From Komagataeibacter xylinus (lineage in GTDB: Bacteria > Pseudomonadota > Alphaproteobacteria > Acetobacterales > Acetobacteraceae), in the NCBI RefSeq assembly GCF_031081985.1, contig NZ_JARWSK010000002.1:186001-250000 (forward strand): a stretch of DNA of 64,000 bases, written 5' to 3'. Shown here piece by piece: positions 55,093 to 64,000 of the stretch. The stretch's first letter is position 1. Each line of letters opens with the position of its first letter. The notes under the pieces are model-generated. The model was not told the origin of the DNA and did not search any database. It was given only the letters and a program-made list of their open reading frames with translations. A program made the translations under genes and the position numbers.

Positions 55093-55374
55093 GATCTCTT
55101 TAACCGTCCTTGCCTGCGCGGCCGCAGTAGAGGCCACAGATGGCCCCACGCACGGGCGCGATGGGTCAAGCGTGCATCGGGCACGCGGTGCGCCACAAGA
55201 CCTATCACCGCATGCAGGCCACCACCTTGACCTGCCCCCGATTCGATTCCCCTCCGTTTGCGGCGGCACAGGTTGCTTGCACGTTGGCGGCGCAGGCTCT
55301 AGGTGTCCCTACAGTGACGGAAAACGGCCCGTTCCGTGCGAATGGACCGGCATGACAGGACAGGAAAGACGATT

Positions 55375-56394
55375 ATGGGTTACCGCGTTGCGGTGGTGGG
55401 CGCCACCGGTGCTGTGGGGCGCGAAATCCTCAAGACTCTGGCCGAGCGCCAGTTCCCTGTGGATGAGATCGTGGCCCTCGCTTCCGCCCGCTCGGCGGGC
55501 AAGGAAGTCTCGTTTGGCGATAAAAAGGTGCTCAAGGTGCAGAACCTCGAGACCTTCGACTTCACCGGCTGGGATGTGGCCCTCTTCTCGCCCGGCGGCG
55601 CGGTCTCGGCCGTGCATGCGCCGCGCGCGGCCAAGGCGGGCTGCATCGTGATCGACAACACATCCCACTTCCGCATGGAACCCGATGTGCCGCTCGTGGT
55701 GCCCGAGGTCAATCCCAACGATGTGAAGAAGGCAAAGCGCGGCATCATTGCCAACCCGAACTGCTCGACCATCCAGATGGTGGTGGCGCTCAAACCGCTG
55801 CACGACCTGTTCACAATCAGGCGCGTGGTGGTGGCCACCTACCAGGCGGTTGCGGGGGCTGGCAAGAGCGGCATGGACGAGCTGTTCAACCAGGCGCGTG
55901 GCAGCCTTGTGGGCGACCCGCTCAAGGCCGAGCAGTTCACCAAGCAGATCGCGTTCAACTGCATTCCCCACATCGACCGTTTCATGGATGACGGCGCGAC
56001 GAAGGAAGAGTGGAAGATGACGGTCGAGACCCGCAAGATCCTCGACCCCGACATCGCGGTTTTCGCCACCTGCGTGCGGGTGCCGGTATTCATTGGCCAT
56101 GCCGAGGCCATTACCGTGGAATTCGAGGAACCCGTTGATCTTGCACGCGCCCGCGAGGCCCTGCGCGAGGCGCCGGGCGTGGTGCTGCACGACAAGCGCG
56201 AGGATGGCGGCTACGCCACCCCGCTCGAGATCGTGGGCGAGGATGCGACCTATGTCTCGCGCCTGCGCATCGACCCCACCGTGCCCAACGGACTCGGCTT
56301 CTGGTGTGTTGCCGACAACCTGCGCAAGGGCGCTGCCCTGAACGCGGTACAGATTGCCGAGACCATGGTCGCCCTCGACCTGCTCGGGCACTGA
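55375..56394 (+). CDS. asd: Aspartate-semialdehyde dehydrogenase
   Basis: The protein is about 339 residues: MGYRVAVVGATGAVGREILKTL (NADP loop), SAGKEVSFGDKKV, NTSHFRMEPDVPLVVPEVNP, the catalytic Cys in ANPNCSTIQMV, and TYQAVAGAGKSGMDEL. It makes aspartate semialdehyde for lysine/diaminopimelate, threonine and methionine. AGGAAAG lies before ATG 55375; an earlier ATG at 55336 adds 13 residues. A perfect inverted repeat lies just beyond the stop. Confidence 0.96.
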   Translation: MGYRVAVVGATGAVGREILKTLAERQFPVDEIVALASARSAGKEVSFGDKKVLKVQNLETFDFTGWDVALFSPGGAVSAVHAPRAAKAGCIVIDNTSHFRMEPDVPLVVPEVNPNDVKKAKRGIIANPNCSTIQMVVALKPLHDLFTIRRVVVATYQAVAGAGKSGMDELFNQARGSLVGDPLKAEQFTKQIAFNCIPHIDRFMDDGATKEEWKMTVETRKILDPDIAVFATCVRVPVFIGHAEAITVEFEEPVDLARAREALREAPGVVLHDKREDGGYATPLEIVGEDATYVSRLRIDPTVPNGLGFWCVADNLRKGAALNAVQIAETMVALDLLGH

Positions 56395-56403
56395 AGAACG
56401 GGC

Positions 56404-56442
56404 CTGTGGTGGCGGTGCAGCGCGGCTGTACCGCCACCACAG
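56404..56442 (+). terminator. Perfect inverted repeat after asd (possible terminator)
   Basis: Thirteen-base arms CTGTGGTGGCGGT and ACCGCCACCACAG with a 13-nt loop. There is no T run after it, so it may be a Rho-assisted or RNA-stabilising hairpin rather than a simple intrinsic terminator. Confidence 0.55.
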
Positions 56443-56571
56443 CCGGGGCCGGGTCTCTCAACCTCGTGTTCCCCGCCTGCGTTGACCCCGCCCGCCGCGC
56501 GGCGTAGGACCGAATTCAGACAAGGCGACGGAACAAACCGAAGCCATAACAGGGAAATTGACGAGACGACC

Positions 56572-57030
56572 ATGCAGGATGTCCGTGATGCGCTCTATGT
56601 AGGGCAGCGAAGCGACGGAACTCTGACCAGGCGGCCTATGTCCCCACACCTCCAGGTCTACCGCTTCCGTCTTTCCATGTTCCTTTCAATCGCGAACCGC
56701 GCCGCCGGTGTCGCCGCCGCAGGCGGTTCGGCACTTGGCCTGTGCTGGATCAGCGCGGCGGCAAAGGGACCCAAATCTTTCAAAAAGGTCCAGAAAGTGA
56801 CCGGCAACCCGCTTGGCCAGATGCTGATGGCAGGCTGGGCGCTGGCTCTGGTCTACCACTTCGTGGCGGGGCTGCGCCATCTGGCGTGGGATAGCGGGTA
56901 TCGATTCTCCAAAAAGGAAATCAACGAGGATGGTCCGGTTGCCGTGGGTGTCACGGTCGGCACCACGCTCGCACTCGTCTCCGGTATCGTTGGCGTTGCG
57001 ATCTGTCGCTCCCGCAAGAAGGCATCCTGA
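56572..57030 (+). CDS. sdhC: Succinate dehydrogenase cytochrome b556 subunit
   Basis: The protein is about 152 residues. RPMSPHLQVYRF opens the SdhC domain; three membrane helices follow, with the heme-ligand His in LVYHFVAGLRHLAWD and the Ser/Arg quinone-site region LSMFLSIANRAAG near the first helix. The 25-residue N-terminal leader (MQDVRDALYVGQRSDGTLT) is longer than usual. ATG 56572 follows GACGAGACGACC. It is the first of sdhCDAB, which are all in order with short gaps. Confidence 0.93.
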   Translation: MQDVRDALYVGQRSDGTLTRRPMSPHLQVYRFRLSMFLSIANRAAGVAAAGGSALGLCWISAAAKGPKSFKKVQKVTGNPLGQMLMAGWALALVYHFVAGLRHLAWDSGYRFSKKEINEDGPVAVGVTVGTTLALVSGIVGVAICRSRKKAS

Positions 57031-57032
57031 CC

Positions 57033-57464
57033 ATGAGCAATCCAAAGAAGCCACATGTCACGGTCATGCGCTCGCAGCTTTCACGCGCGCGCGGCCTGGG
57101 TTCGGGGCAGGCTGGCGTGGGCCACTGGTGGGCCGAGCGCGCCTCGGCGGTGGCCCTCGTGCCGCTGTCGGGCTGGTTCGTGATCCAGGTGTTCCGCCTT
57201 GCTGGCGCATCACAGCCGGAAGTGGCAAAGTGGGGGGCACGCCCCTTCAACACCACCATGATGCTGTCGCTGGTGATCCTGACCTTCTATCACACCCAGC
57301 TCGGGCTGCAGGTCATCATTGATGACTACGTGCATGGCAAGGCGCACCTGCCTGCCGGCCTGCTGATGAAGGGGATCGTCTTCCTTCTGGGTCTGTTCGG
57401 CGCCGTTTCGGTCCTGAAGCTGGCACTGGCCGGCAGCAGCCGGAGCACGATTGCCGCGGGCTGA
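57033..57464 (+). CDS. sdhD: Succinate dehydrogenase hydrophobic anchor subunit
   Basis: The protein is 143 residues with three membrane helices and the conserved GSGQAGVGHWWAERASAVALVPL opening and FYHTQLGLQVIIDDYVHG, which supplies the second heme/quinone region (H..LG.qvIidDYvH). It starts 2 bp after sdhC, so translation is coupled. It anchors SdhAB to the inner membrane. Confidence 0.93.
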   Translation: MSNPKKPHVTVMRSQLSRARGLGSGQAGVGHWWAERASAVALVPLSGWFVIQVFRLAGASQPEVAKWGARPFNTTMMLSLVILTFYHTQLGLQVIIDDYVHGKAHLPAGLLMKGIVFLLGLFGAVSVLKLALAGSSRSTIAAG

Positions 57465-57562
57465 AGCCCCGCGCCATCGCCTGAGCAGATCATGACATTC
57501 GCGGACCGGCGGGCCGCACTTCCGGCTGGCCGTCCGAACGAGCATCGGGACACGTCCAAGAC

Positions 57563-59374
57563 ATGAACGCGACCACTTCACCACTCACCGGCTCCTACAG
57601 GATCGTTGACCACGCATATGACGTGGTTGTCGTAGGCGCTGGTGGCTCCGGCCTGAGGGCCACGCTGGGCATGGGGGCCGCTGGCCTCAAGACCGCCTGC
57701 GTGACCAAGGTTTTCCCCACACGCAGCCACACTGTTGCAGCCCAGGGCGGCATTGGCGCCTCGCTTGGCAACATGGCAGAGGATAACTGGCGCTGGCACA
57801 TGTACGACACCGTAAAGGGGTCGGACTGGCTGGGCGACCAGGACGCCATCGAATACATGTGCCGCGAGGCCGTGCCTGCCGTGCAGGAACTCGAGCACAT
57901 GGGCGTGCCGTTTTCACGCACGGAAGATGGCAAGATCTACCAGCGCCCCTTCGGTGGGCACATGCGCAACTATGGCGAGGCCCCCGTGCCCCGCGCCTGC
58001 GCCGCCGCCGACCGCACGGGCCATGCCATCCTGCACACGCTGTACCAGCAGTGCCTGAAGCATAACGTCGAATTCTTTGTCGAATACTTCGCCATCGACC
58101 TGATCATGGATGAGGAGGGCGCCTGCCGTGGTGTGATGGCCTGGTGCCTTGAAGATGGCACGCTGCACCGCTTCCGCGCGCAGAAGGTAGTTCTGGCCAC
58201 CGGCGGCTATGGCCGCGCCTACCACTCATGCACCTCGGCCCATACCTGCACCGGTGATGGTGGCGGCATGGCGATCCGTGCTGGCATTCCCATGCAGGAC
58301 ATGGAGTTCGTGCAGTTCCACCCCACCGGCATCTTCCCCGCAGGCTGCCTGCTGACGGAAGGCTGCCGTGGCGAAGGTGGCTACCTCACCAACTCCAAGG
58401 GCGAGCGCTTCATGGAGCGGTACGCACCCACCGCGAAGGACCTTGCCTCGCGTGATGTCGTCTCGCGCGCCATGACCATCGAGATCAACGAAGGGCGTGG
58501 CTGCGGGCCGGAGAAGAACTACATCATGCTCCATCTCGAGCATCTTGGCCCCGAGATCCTGCATGAGCGCCTGCCCGGCATTTCCGAGACCGCGCGCATC
58601 TTCGCGGGCATCGACGTGACCAAGGAGCCGGTGCCGGTCCTGCCCACGGTGCATTACAACATGGGTGGCATCCCCACCAACTACCATGGCGAGGTCATCC
58701 GCCCCACGGCTGACGATGTCGATGCGGTGGTGCCCGGCCTGATGGCCGTGGGTGAAGCGGCCTGCGTGTCGGTGCATGGCGCCAACCGCCTTGGCACCAA
58801 CTCGCTGCTCGACCTTGTGGTGTTTGGCCGCGCCGCCGCCCAGCGCGCCGCCGCCACCATCAAGAGCGAGGAAGTGATCCGCCCGCTGCCCGAGGGTGCC
58901 GGTGATGCCGCGATCGCGCGCTTTGACAGGCTGCGCTACGCCAAGGGCAAGACCCATGTGGCCGACATGCGCTCCAAGCTGCAGCGCACCATGCAAAAGC
59001 ACGCCGCCGTGTTCCGCAACACCGAGAGCCTGGCGCAGGGTGTGGAGAAGATAAAGGAAATCTGGTCGGAACTGCCCGACATCTCGATCAACGACCGTTC
59101 GCTGATCTGGAACAGTGACCTGATGGAAGCGCTCGAGTTCGAGAACCTGCTCGCCAACGCCACCGTGACCATGGCTGGCGCCGATGCCCGCCACGAAAGC
59201 CGCGGCGCGCAGGCGCATGACGATTACCCCGATCGTGATGACAAGAACTGGATGAAGCACACCGTCGCCCACATGACCGACGCGGGCGATGTCACGCTGA
59301 GCTACCGCCCCGTGCACATGAAAACGCTGACCGACGATGTGCAGGTCTTCCCCCCCAAGAAGCGCGTCTACTGA
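57563..59374 (+). CDS. sdhA: Succinate dehydrogenase flavoprotein subunit
   Basis: The protein is 603 residues, the standard length. FAD loop [15 protein letters not shown], the FAD-attachment region [18 protein letters not shown] (His in SHT), and catalytic blocks [20 protein letters not shown] and [19 protein letters not shown] are present. It oxidises succinate to fumarate. A 98-bp gap separates it from sdhD; sdhB follows after 26 bp. Confidence 0.97.
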   Translation: MNATTSPLTGSYRIVDHAYDVVVVGAGGSGLRATLGMGAAGLKTACVTKVFPTRSHTVAAQGGIGASLGNMAEDNWRWHMYDTVKGSDWLGDQDAIEYMCREAVPAVQELEHMGVPFSRTEDGKIYQRPFGGHMRNYGEAPVPRACAAADRTGHAILHTLYQQCLKHNVEFFVEYFAIDLIMDEEGACRGVMAWCLEDGTLHRFRAQKVVLATGGYGRAYHSCTSAHTCTGDGGGMAIRAGIPMQDMEFVQFHPTGIFPAGCLLTEGCRGEGGYLTNSKGERFMERYAPTAKDLASRDVVSRAMTIEINEGRGCGPEKNYIMLHLEHLGPEILHERLPGISETARIFAGIDVTKEPVPVLPTVHYNMGGIPTNYHGEVIRPTADDVDAVVPGLMAVGEAACVSVHGANRLGTNSLLDLVVFGRAAAQRAAATIKSEEVIRPLPEGAGDAAIARFDRLRYAKGKTHVADMRSKLQRTMQKHAAVFRNTESLAQGVEKIKEIWSELPDISINDRSLIWNSDLMEALEFENLLANATVTMAGADARHESRGAQAHDDYPDRDDKNWMKHTVAHMTDAGDVTLSYRPVHMKTLTDDVQVFPPKKRVY

Positions 59375-59400
59375 CGTAACGGCGGAAAAGGAACGAGACG

Positions 59401-60183
59401 ATGGTCGAATTCAGACTGCCAAAGAACAGCACGGTGGGCAAAGGCCGCATTTTCACGGCCGCTCCCGGTGCCTCCAATGTCAAGAACTTCCGGATCTATC
59501 GCTGGAGCCCGGATGATGACAGCAACCCCGTGGTCGATACCTACGAGATCGACCTCGACAAGATCGGCCCGATGGTGCTCGATGCGCTGATCCACATCAA
59601 GAACGATGTGGACTCCACGCTCACCTTCCGCCGCTCGTGCCGCGAGGGCATCTGCGGGTCGTGCGCGATGAACATCGCGGGCGAGAACACGCTGGCCTGC
59701 CTCAAGCCCATCCGCGACATCGAGGGTGATGTTGCGATCTACCCGCTGCCGCACATGCCGGTCATCAAGGATCTGGTGCCCGACCTTGATGGCGCCTATG
59801 CCCAGCTGCGCTCGATCGACCCGTGGCTGAAATCCGACACCGCGCCGCCGCCCGATTCCGAGCGCCGCCAGAGCATCGAGGAACGCGCCGAGCTTGATGG
59901 CATGTGGGAGTGCATCCTGTGCTTCTGCTGCTCCACCTCGTGCCCGTCCTACTGGTGGAATGGCGATCGCTACCTCGGCCCGGCAACGCTGCTGGCAGCC
60001 TATCGCTGGATTGCCGACAGCCGCGACGAGCATGCGGGCGACCGGCTTGATGCGCTGGAAGATCCGCTCAAGCTCTATGCCTGCCGCACGATCATGAACT
60101 GCACCCAGACCTGCCCCAAGGGCCTGAACCCCGCCAAGGCGATTGGCCGGATCAAGGAACTGCAGCTCGAACGCAAGGCGTAA
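59401..60183 (+). CDS. sdhB: Succinate dehydrogenase iron-sulfur subunit
   Basis: The protein is 260 residues. It has a 2Fe-2S ferredoxin domain ([14 protein letters not shown]) and a C-terminal 4Fe-4S/3Fe-4S domain ([16 protein letters not shown] and [17 protein letters not shown]). It passes electrons from SdhA to quinone. It is the last gene of the operon and is closed by a strong terminator. Confidence 0.97.
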   Translation: MVEFRLPKNSTVGKGRIFTAAPGASNVKNFRIYRWSPDDDSNPVVDTYEIDLDKIGPMVLDALIHIKNDVDSTLTFRRSCREGICGSCAMNIAGENTLACLKPIRDIEGDVAIYPLPHMPVIKDLVPDLDGAYAQLRSIDPWLKSDTAPPPDSERRQSIEERAELDGMWECILCFCCSTSCPSYWWNGDRYLGPATLLAAYRWIADSRDEHAGDRLDALEDPLKLYACRTIMNCTQTCPKGLNPAKAIGRIKELQLERKA

Positions 60184-60215
60184 GCGGCCTTCTGTTTCAT
60201 TCGTGATTGACGCGG

Positions 60216-60249
60216 AAAGCGCTGGATGTGAAAAATCCAGCGCTTTTTT
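60216..60249 (+). terminator. Terminator of sdhCDAB
   Basis: Arms AAAGCGCTGGAT and ATCCAGCGCTTT with a 7-nt loop and a T run after it. It lies 33 bp past the sdhB stop. Confidence 0.9.
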
Positions 60250-60280
60250 CGTCTCCACCCGTTTGAAAGGACTAAGGCCG

Positions 60281-60946
60281 GTGTTTGAGGGAAACCTGTC
60301 CACCCCCGCTGGCCGGAGCCGCGCATGGATCGACAGCCTGTTTGTTGACCATGCCATCCTGCGCCAGACCTGGACCAACTTCCGCACGGTCATTCCCGGC
60401 CGGGTCTATCGCTGCAACCACCCGACCCCGTGGCGCCTGCGCCTGGCCACGCGCAGGCTGGGCCTGAAAACGCTGGTCAACCTGCGCGGCCACCGCAAAT
60501 GCGGCTCCGATGCGCTATCACGCGAGGCGGCGCATGCCCTTGGGCTGCGCCATATCGACATGGCGTTTGAAAGCCGCAACGCCCCCCACCGCGACCGCAT
60601 CGAACGCTTCGAGCGCATCTACCGCGATGATATCCGCTTTCCCATGCTCATGCACTGCAAGTCAGGCGCTGACCGCACCGGACTTGCAGCCGGGCTGGTC
60701 ATCCTGTTCGAAGGTGGCACGGCGCAGCAGGCGCTGCGCCAGCTTTCATGGAAGAACGGGCATTTCAATTCATCACGCACCGGCGTGCTCGACGCCTTCT
60801 TCCTGCGCTATCAGGCGGAAGCGGAAGGGCGCATGCCCTTCATGGACTGGGTGCGCACGGAATATGACGAAGACCGCCTGCGCCATGACTTCCGCGCAGG
60901 CAAAATCGCCTCCTTCATGACCGATCAGGTATTGCGGCGGGAATAG
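60281..60946 (+). CDS. Tyrosine/dual-specificity phosphatase-family protein
   Basis: The protein is about 221 residues from GTG 60281, which has AAAGGACTAAGG just upstream. It shows the phosphatase P-loop HCKSGADRTG (Cys-x5-Arg) and upstream strands VYRCNHPTPWRLRL and KTLVNLRGHRK typical of the Siw14/DUF-type tyrosine phosphatases. The substrate might be a phosphoprotein, lipid or inositol-type phosphate. It is convergent with the XRE regulator, with only 7 bp between stops. Confidence 0.85.
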   Translation: MFEGNLSTPAGRSRAWIDSLFVDHAILRQTWTNFRTVIPGRVYRCNHPTPWRLRLATRRLGLKTLVNLRGHRKCGSDALSREAAHALGLRHIDMAFESRNAPHRDRIERFERIYRDDIRFPMLMHCKSGADRTGLAAGLVILFEGGTAQQALRQLSWKNGHFNSSRTGVLDAFFLRYQAEAEGRMPFMDWVRTEYDEDRLRHDFRAGKIASFMTDQVLRRE

Positions 60947-60953
60947 GTGGCCC

Positions 60954-61430
60954 TTACGCGCCCATGGAGCGCACAAGGTCGAGCACGCGGCGGCGCGTGC
61001 CGCTATCCTCGATGCCGTAATAGGCGCGCACCAGGTCGATCGTCTCGCGGCGCGACAGCAGGGCGAGATCATCGACGGGCGTCTCCGCCCTGCCCTCTTC
61101 CTTCACGCCAGCAATCGGGGCCACGCAGGCTGTGGACTCGGCCATGCCTGCGGCTTCACCCACCACATCCGCGTCCTGCTCCATGCCACGATCGGGCAGG
61201 CCATCAAAAAAGAAGGCCACCGGCACATCGAGCACGCAGGCAAGGTCATATAGTCGCGATGCGCCAACACGGTTGCGACCGCGCTCGTATTTCTGCACCT
61301 GCTGGAATGTGAGGCCAAGGGCATTGCCCAACCGCTCCTGTGACATGCCAAGCAGGGTACGGCGCAGGCGGATACGGTTGCCAACATGCACATCCACCGG
61401 GTTGGACGCAGCAGACATTTTCCCGATCAC
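60954..61430 (-). CDS. XRE-family transcriptional regulator
   Basis: The protein is 158 residues. An N-terminal HTH_3 domain (VGNRIRLRRTLLGMSQERLGNALGLTFQQVQKYERGRNRVGASRL) is followed by a C-terminal half with no named domain (LSRRETIDLVRAYYGIED). This layout is common in alphaproteobacterial regulators. GTG 61430 is used because AAGG lies 8 nt upstream; ATG 61418 (MSAASN) is an alternative. Targets are unknown; no obvious operator was found beside it. Confidence 0.9.
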   Translation of the reverse strand: MIGKMSAASNPVDVHVGNRIRLRRTLLGMSQERLGNALGLTFQQVQKYERGRNRVGASRLYDLACVLDVPVAFFFDGLPDRGMEQDADVVGEAAGMAESTACVAPIAGVKEEGRAETPVDDLALLSRRETIDLVRAYYGIEDSGTRRRVLDLVRSMGA

Positions 61431-61674
61431 AGTAATAGCCTTACCTTTCCTGTCTCACACGGTGCAAACCGCTGGAACGTGCAGATACCCACCATAGGAT
61501 GGTCGGGCATTAATCTTTTTTAAAGCAAGCCCGACTACAATACATACGCTATTTCCTGCGCTGTCTGCGCCCAAACAGGGCAGGCATGCATAAAACTTCC
61601 CCACCGCGACAGGCGGCGGAAAATTAGGAAAATATTCATGCATTTTGAATGCATAAATAAAGAATGGGTTTATC

Positions 61675-63228
61675 CTAAAGAGGTATTCCAGAACCTTCTT
61701 TAAACCCTGACCGCCGCCACAACAACCCGGCAAGCCCCGTTGCCCCAACCAGAAACAGGGGCACCAGGCGGCCATAATGACCAAAAAACGTGCCGGGCAG
61801 CGCATCAGGCAACGCATGGACCAGCACGCCCTGCCGGTCCCATCCCAGCCGGGCCAGTTCGTGGCCGCGCCCGTCAAAAATGGCTGAAATGCCGGTATTG
61901 GCAGCGCGCGCCACCGGCAGGCCCTCCTCCACCGCGCGGATGCGCACGGCGGCAAGGTGCTGGCGGGGGCCGGCGCTGTTGCCATACCAGGCGTCATTGG
62001 TGCTGTTGAGCAGCCAAGTAGGGCGGTCATGCGGGTCAACTACCTGCCCCGAAAAAATCACCTCGTAGCAGATCAGCGGCCCCACCGGGGCAACACCCGG
62101 CAGGTGCCAGGTCTGCACGCCGGGGCCGGGGGTCAGCCCATCTCCCGGCACGACATGAAAAGGCAGGAACGCGGGCTGGTATTCGCCAAACGGCACCAGA
62201 TGCGCCTTGTCATAGGGGGGGGCGGGCTGGCCATCAGGCAGCAGGGCCACCATGCTGTTGCGCCAGTGCCTGTCCGCCTCCAGCCAGCGCAGCGTGCCGA
62301 TTACACCCGCTGCCGCCCCCTGCCCCGCCCGCATGATCATGGGGCGCGCGATATCATCTTCCAAAAGCAGGCCGGGAAAGGCCGATTCCGGCCACGCAAA
62401 CACCACCGGCCTGCCATCCGCCTCGCGCAGGCCCGCCTGCACGCCCGCATGCGTCAGCTCCAGATAGCGCCGGAACACCGCCACATCGGAGTCGCGTGAT
62501 ATTTTCTCGGTCTCGGGCACGTTGCCCTGCACCAGCACCACCTCGGGATTATGGCCATAGGTGTCATGGATGCTGGCAATGCGCAGCGCGCCACTAGCCA
62601 CCCATGCCACCAGCACACCCGCGCAGGCCAGGCGCCCCGTGCGGCCATAAAGCGGCGCAAGCGCGAGCAGGCAGGTCAGCAGTGTCAGCCCGTCCACCCC
62701 GATCCATGCGGCGGGCTGGAGCATGATGTCCCCTGCAAGACCCGGAAACGCCCACACGCTGCCGGGCGGATTCCACGGGAAGCCACTGAACACGTAAACC
62801 CGCGCCATGTCCGTCAGCGTCCACAACGCCGCCAGCACCACCAGCCGCCCGGTGCCGCGCGGCACAAGGCGGCTCACCCCGGCCGAGAACGCGCTGAGCG
62901 GTGCCAGAATGACCGCGCAGCCCGGCGAGGCCAGTGGCACCAGCCACCAGAAATCATCTGCCCGGATCAGGATGGCATACATGAGCCAGTACAGGCCCAC
63001 GGTGTACAGCCCCATGGCGAACATGAAGCCCCGCCGCGCGGCCTCTTTCCAGCCAGCCGCCTGATCAATGGCCAGCGCCAGCAGGCAGAAGGCCACCGGC
63101 AGCACCACGACCGCATGCACGGGCGGAAAGCCCAGCGCGTACAGCCCGCCCGCCAGCACCATGACAAGGTCCGCGCGCCATCCATGCTGGCGCGACAGCC
63201 TCATATACAGATCAAGAAGGAAGTTCAT
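61675..63228 (-). CDS. lnt: Apolipoprotein N-acyltransferase
   Basis: The protein is 517 residues. A run of N-terminal membrane helices (about 1-220) precedes a periplasmic nitrilase-like domain with the catalytic triad: Glu in FAWPESAFPG, Lys in YDKAHLVPFGEYQP and Cys in LICYEVIFSG, with WLLNSTNDAWYGNSAGPRQH after it. It N-acylates lipoprotein cysteines, the last step of lipoprotein maturation. One more helix is at the C-terminus. The OlsB-like gene lies just upstream on the same strand, separated by 36 bp. Confidence 0.96.
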   Translation of the reverse strand: MNFLLDLYMRLSRQHGWRADLVMVLAGGLYALGFPPVHAVVVLPVAFCLLALAIDQAAGWKEAARRGFMFAMGLYTVGLYWLMYAILIRADDFWWLVPLASPGCAVILAPLSAFSAGVSRLVPRGTGRLVVLAALWTLTDMARVYVFSGFPWNPPGSVWAFPGLAGDIMLQPAAWIGVDGLTLLTCLLALAPLYGRTGRLACAGVLVAWVASGALRIASIHDTYGHNPEVVLVQGNVPETEKISRDSDVAVFRRYLELTHAGVQAGLREADGRPVVFAWPESAFPGLLLEDDIARPMIMRAGQGAAAGVIGTLRWLEADRHWRNSMVALLPDGQPAPPYDKAHLVPFGEYQPAFLPFHVVPGDGLTPGPGVQTWHLPGVAPVGPLICYEVIFSGQVVDPHDRPTWLLNSTNDAWYGNSAGPRQHLAAVRIRAVEEGLPVARAANTGISAIFDGRGHELARLGWDRQGVLVHALPDALPGTFFGHYGRLVPLFLVGATGLAGLLWRRSGFKEGSGIPL

Positions 63229-63264
63229 GCAGCGCCGCGACCCGCGCCGTGGGGGCGGACGCGC

Positions 63265-64000
63265 CTAGTCCAGCGCGTCACGCAGGCGGCGCTCGTAATG
63301 GCGGTAATACTTGTCAGCGAGCAGTTCGCTCTTGACGAGCACGGCCACATCAATGGTGTTGAACTGTTCATCAATCACCGCGCCATCACCCACATAGCCC
63401 CCAAGCCGCAGGTAACCCTTGATCAGGGGCGGCAGGCGCGCGAGCGAGCGGCGATGGTCGAGGGTCTGCGGGTCGGAGCGCAGCATTTCCACCCGGCGCT
63501 CCGGCACGGCGCTGATGCGCAGCGCGGGCGGGGCAAGGTGGTTGTGATACAGGTAGGTCAGTTCATCGGACAGCGCATCGGGGTTGGTGCCCGGCAGGCT
63601 CGCGCAGCCGAACAGCACGTCAATGCGATGCAGGAAAATGTAAGAGGCAATGCCGCGCCACAGCAGTTGCATGGCCGCGCGACCGCGATAGTTCTGGTCC
63701 ACGCACGACCGCCCCACCTCAAGCAGCCGACCGGGAAACTCGGTCAGGCGCGAGATGTCGTATTCGCCCGATGTATAGAATTTGCCCAGCTTCTTCGCGG
63801 CATCGCCCTGCATGAGCCGATAGGTGCCCACAACGCCCTTCGCACCCGATGAGATGGCATGGTCGATCACCAGAAGGTGATCGGCATATTCATCGAATTC
63901 GTCCACGTCCCGCTTCAGCCGGGCGGTACGGGAATCGGGGCGAGCACCCATTTCCTCATAGAACACACGGTAGCGCAGCGCCTGGGCGGCATCGCGCTCT
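63265..64000 (-). CDS. olsB: OlsB-like ornithine N-acyltransferase/GNAT hemolysin-family protein (5' end outside window)
   Basis: At least 245 codons are present; the frame is open through the right edge (AAQALRYRVFYEEMG), so the start is outside the window. The text matches OlsB: ALRYRVFYEEMGA, DEYADHLLVID, VVGTYRLMQGDAA, EVGRSCVDQNYRGRAAMQLLWRGI, FGCASLPGTNP and the C-terminal IKGYLRLGGYVGDGAVIDEQFNTIDV. OlsB joins a 3-hydroxy fatty acid from ACP to ornithine, the first step to ornithine lipids. Some relatives are called putative hemolysins. OlsA would be expected elsewhere; lnt follows downstream. Confidence 0.9.
   Translation of the reverse strand, partial: ERDAAQALRYRVFYEEMGARPDSRTARLKRDVDEFDEYADHLLVIDHAISSGAKGVVGTYRLMQGDAAKKLGKFYTSGEYDISRLTEFPGRLLEVGRSCVDQNYRGRAAMQLLWRGIASYIFLHRIDVLFGCASLPGTNPDALSDELTYLYHNHLAPPALRISAVPERRVEMLRSDPQTLDHRRSLARLPPLIKGYLRLGGYVGDGAVIDEQFNTIDVAVLVKSELLADKYYRHYERRLRDALD

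Overview
The window is high-GC chromosomal DNA and reads like an acetic acid bacterium (Acetobacteraceae), most plausibly Komagataeibacter or a near relative. The grounds are an aerobic cobalamin (cob) cluster, a tandem pair of PAS-GGDEF-EAL genes of the kind that controls cellulose synthesis in Komagataeibacter, a dihydrolipoamide dehydrogenase with its own lipoyl domain, sdhCDAB, and strong alphaproteobacterial codon bias. The genus is inferred from gene content; no rRNA or tRNA was found.

Layout. 1-2.7 kb: the 3' part of an HTH-plus-membrane-segment protein, an OmpH/Skp-like periplasmic protein, and an NCS2 purine/uracil permease facing them. 2.7-8.4 kb: a TonB-dependent receptor, then two exbD genes, exbB and tonB, all on the minus strand, forming an energised outer-membrane uptake unit. 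9.0-13.2 kb: a minus-strand run of adenine deaminase, a tyrosine recombinase, an Api92/DUF1281-like protein and an ScpA-like kleisin; the last three overlap and are the least ordinary part of the window. 13.3-15.4 kb: a TPP riboswitch and thiC. 15.4-20.3 kb: a lipoprotein, a small unknown protein, ilvE, an NfsA-like oxidoreductase and an AcuI/YhdH-like reductase.

20.4-36.2 kb is the cobalamin region: cbtB, a degenerate histidine-phosphatase-fold gene, a cobalamin riboswitch, a DUF1636 metal-binding protein, cobW, cobN, cobG, cobH, cobI and cobJ (mostly with ATGA overlaps), then cobK on the opposite strand, cobL-cobE-cobM, an AT-rich small gene between two repeat copies, cbiD on the opposite strand, and cobB. 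Together these cover precorrin-2 methylation through a,c-diamide formation and cobalt insertion. CbiD stands where CobF would be expected. 36.2-39.1 kb: a DUF6881-like protein, then feoA-feoB and a small Cys-rich membrane protein behind an AT-rich Fur-box-like palindrome. 39.3-43.4 kb: a predicted heme-PAS c-di-GMP phosphodiesterase followed by a predicted diguanylate cyclase.

43.5-49.6 kb: the 2-oxoglutarate dehydrogenase operon sucA-sucB-lpd (minus strand). 50-55 kb: zapE, an AhpD-like protein, a 2OG-Fe(II) oxygenase, two small secreted proteins and zwf. 55.4-60.2 kb: asd and sdhCDAB. 60.3-64 kb: a tyrosine-phosphatase-family protein, an XRE regulator, lnt and the 3' part of an OlsB-like acyltransferase.

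The clearest structure outside the genes is a family of about 75-bp intergenic palindromes. Each holds two hairpins between matching outer arms. Nine copies occur; seven lie between convergent genes and none lies in a divergent gap. They look like mobile or selected bidirectional terminators.
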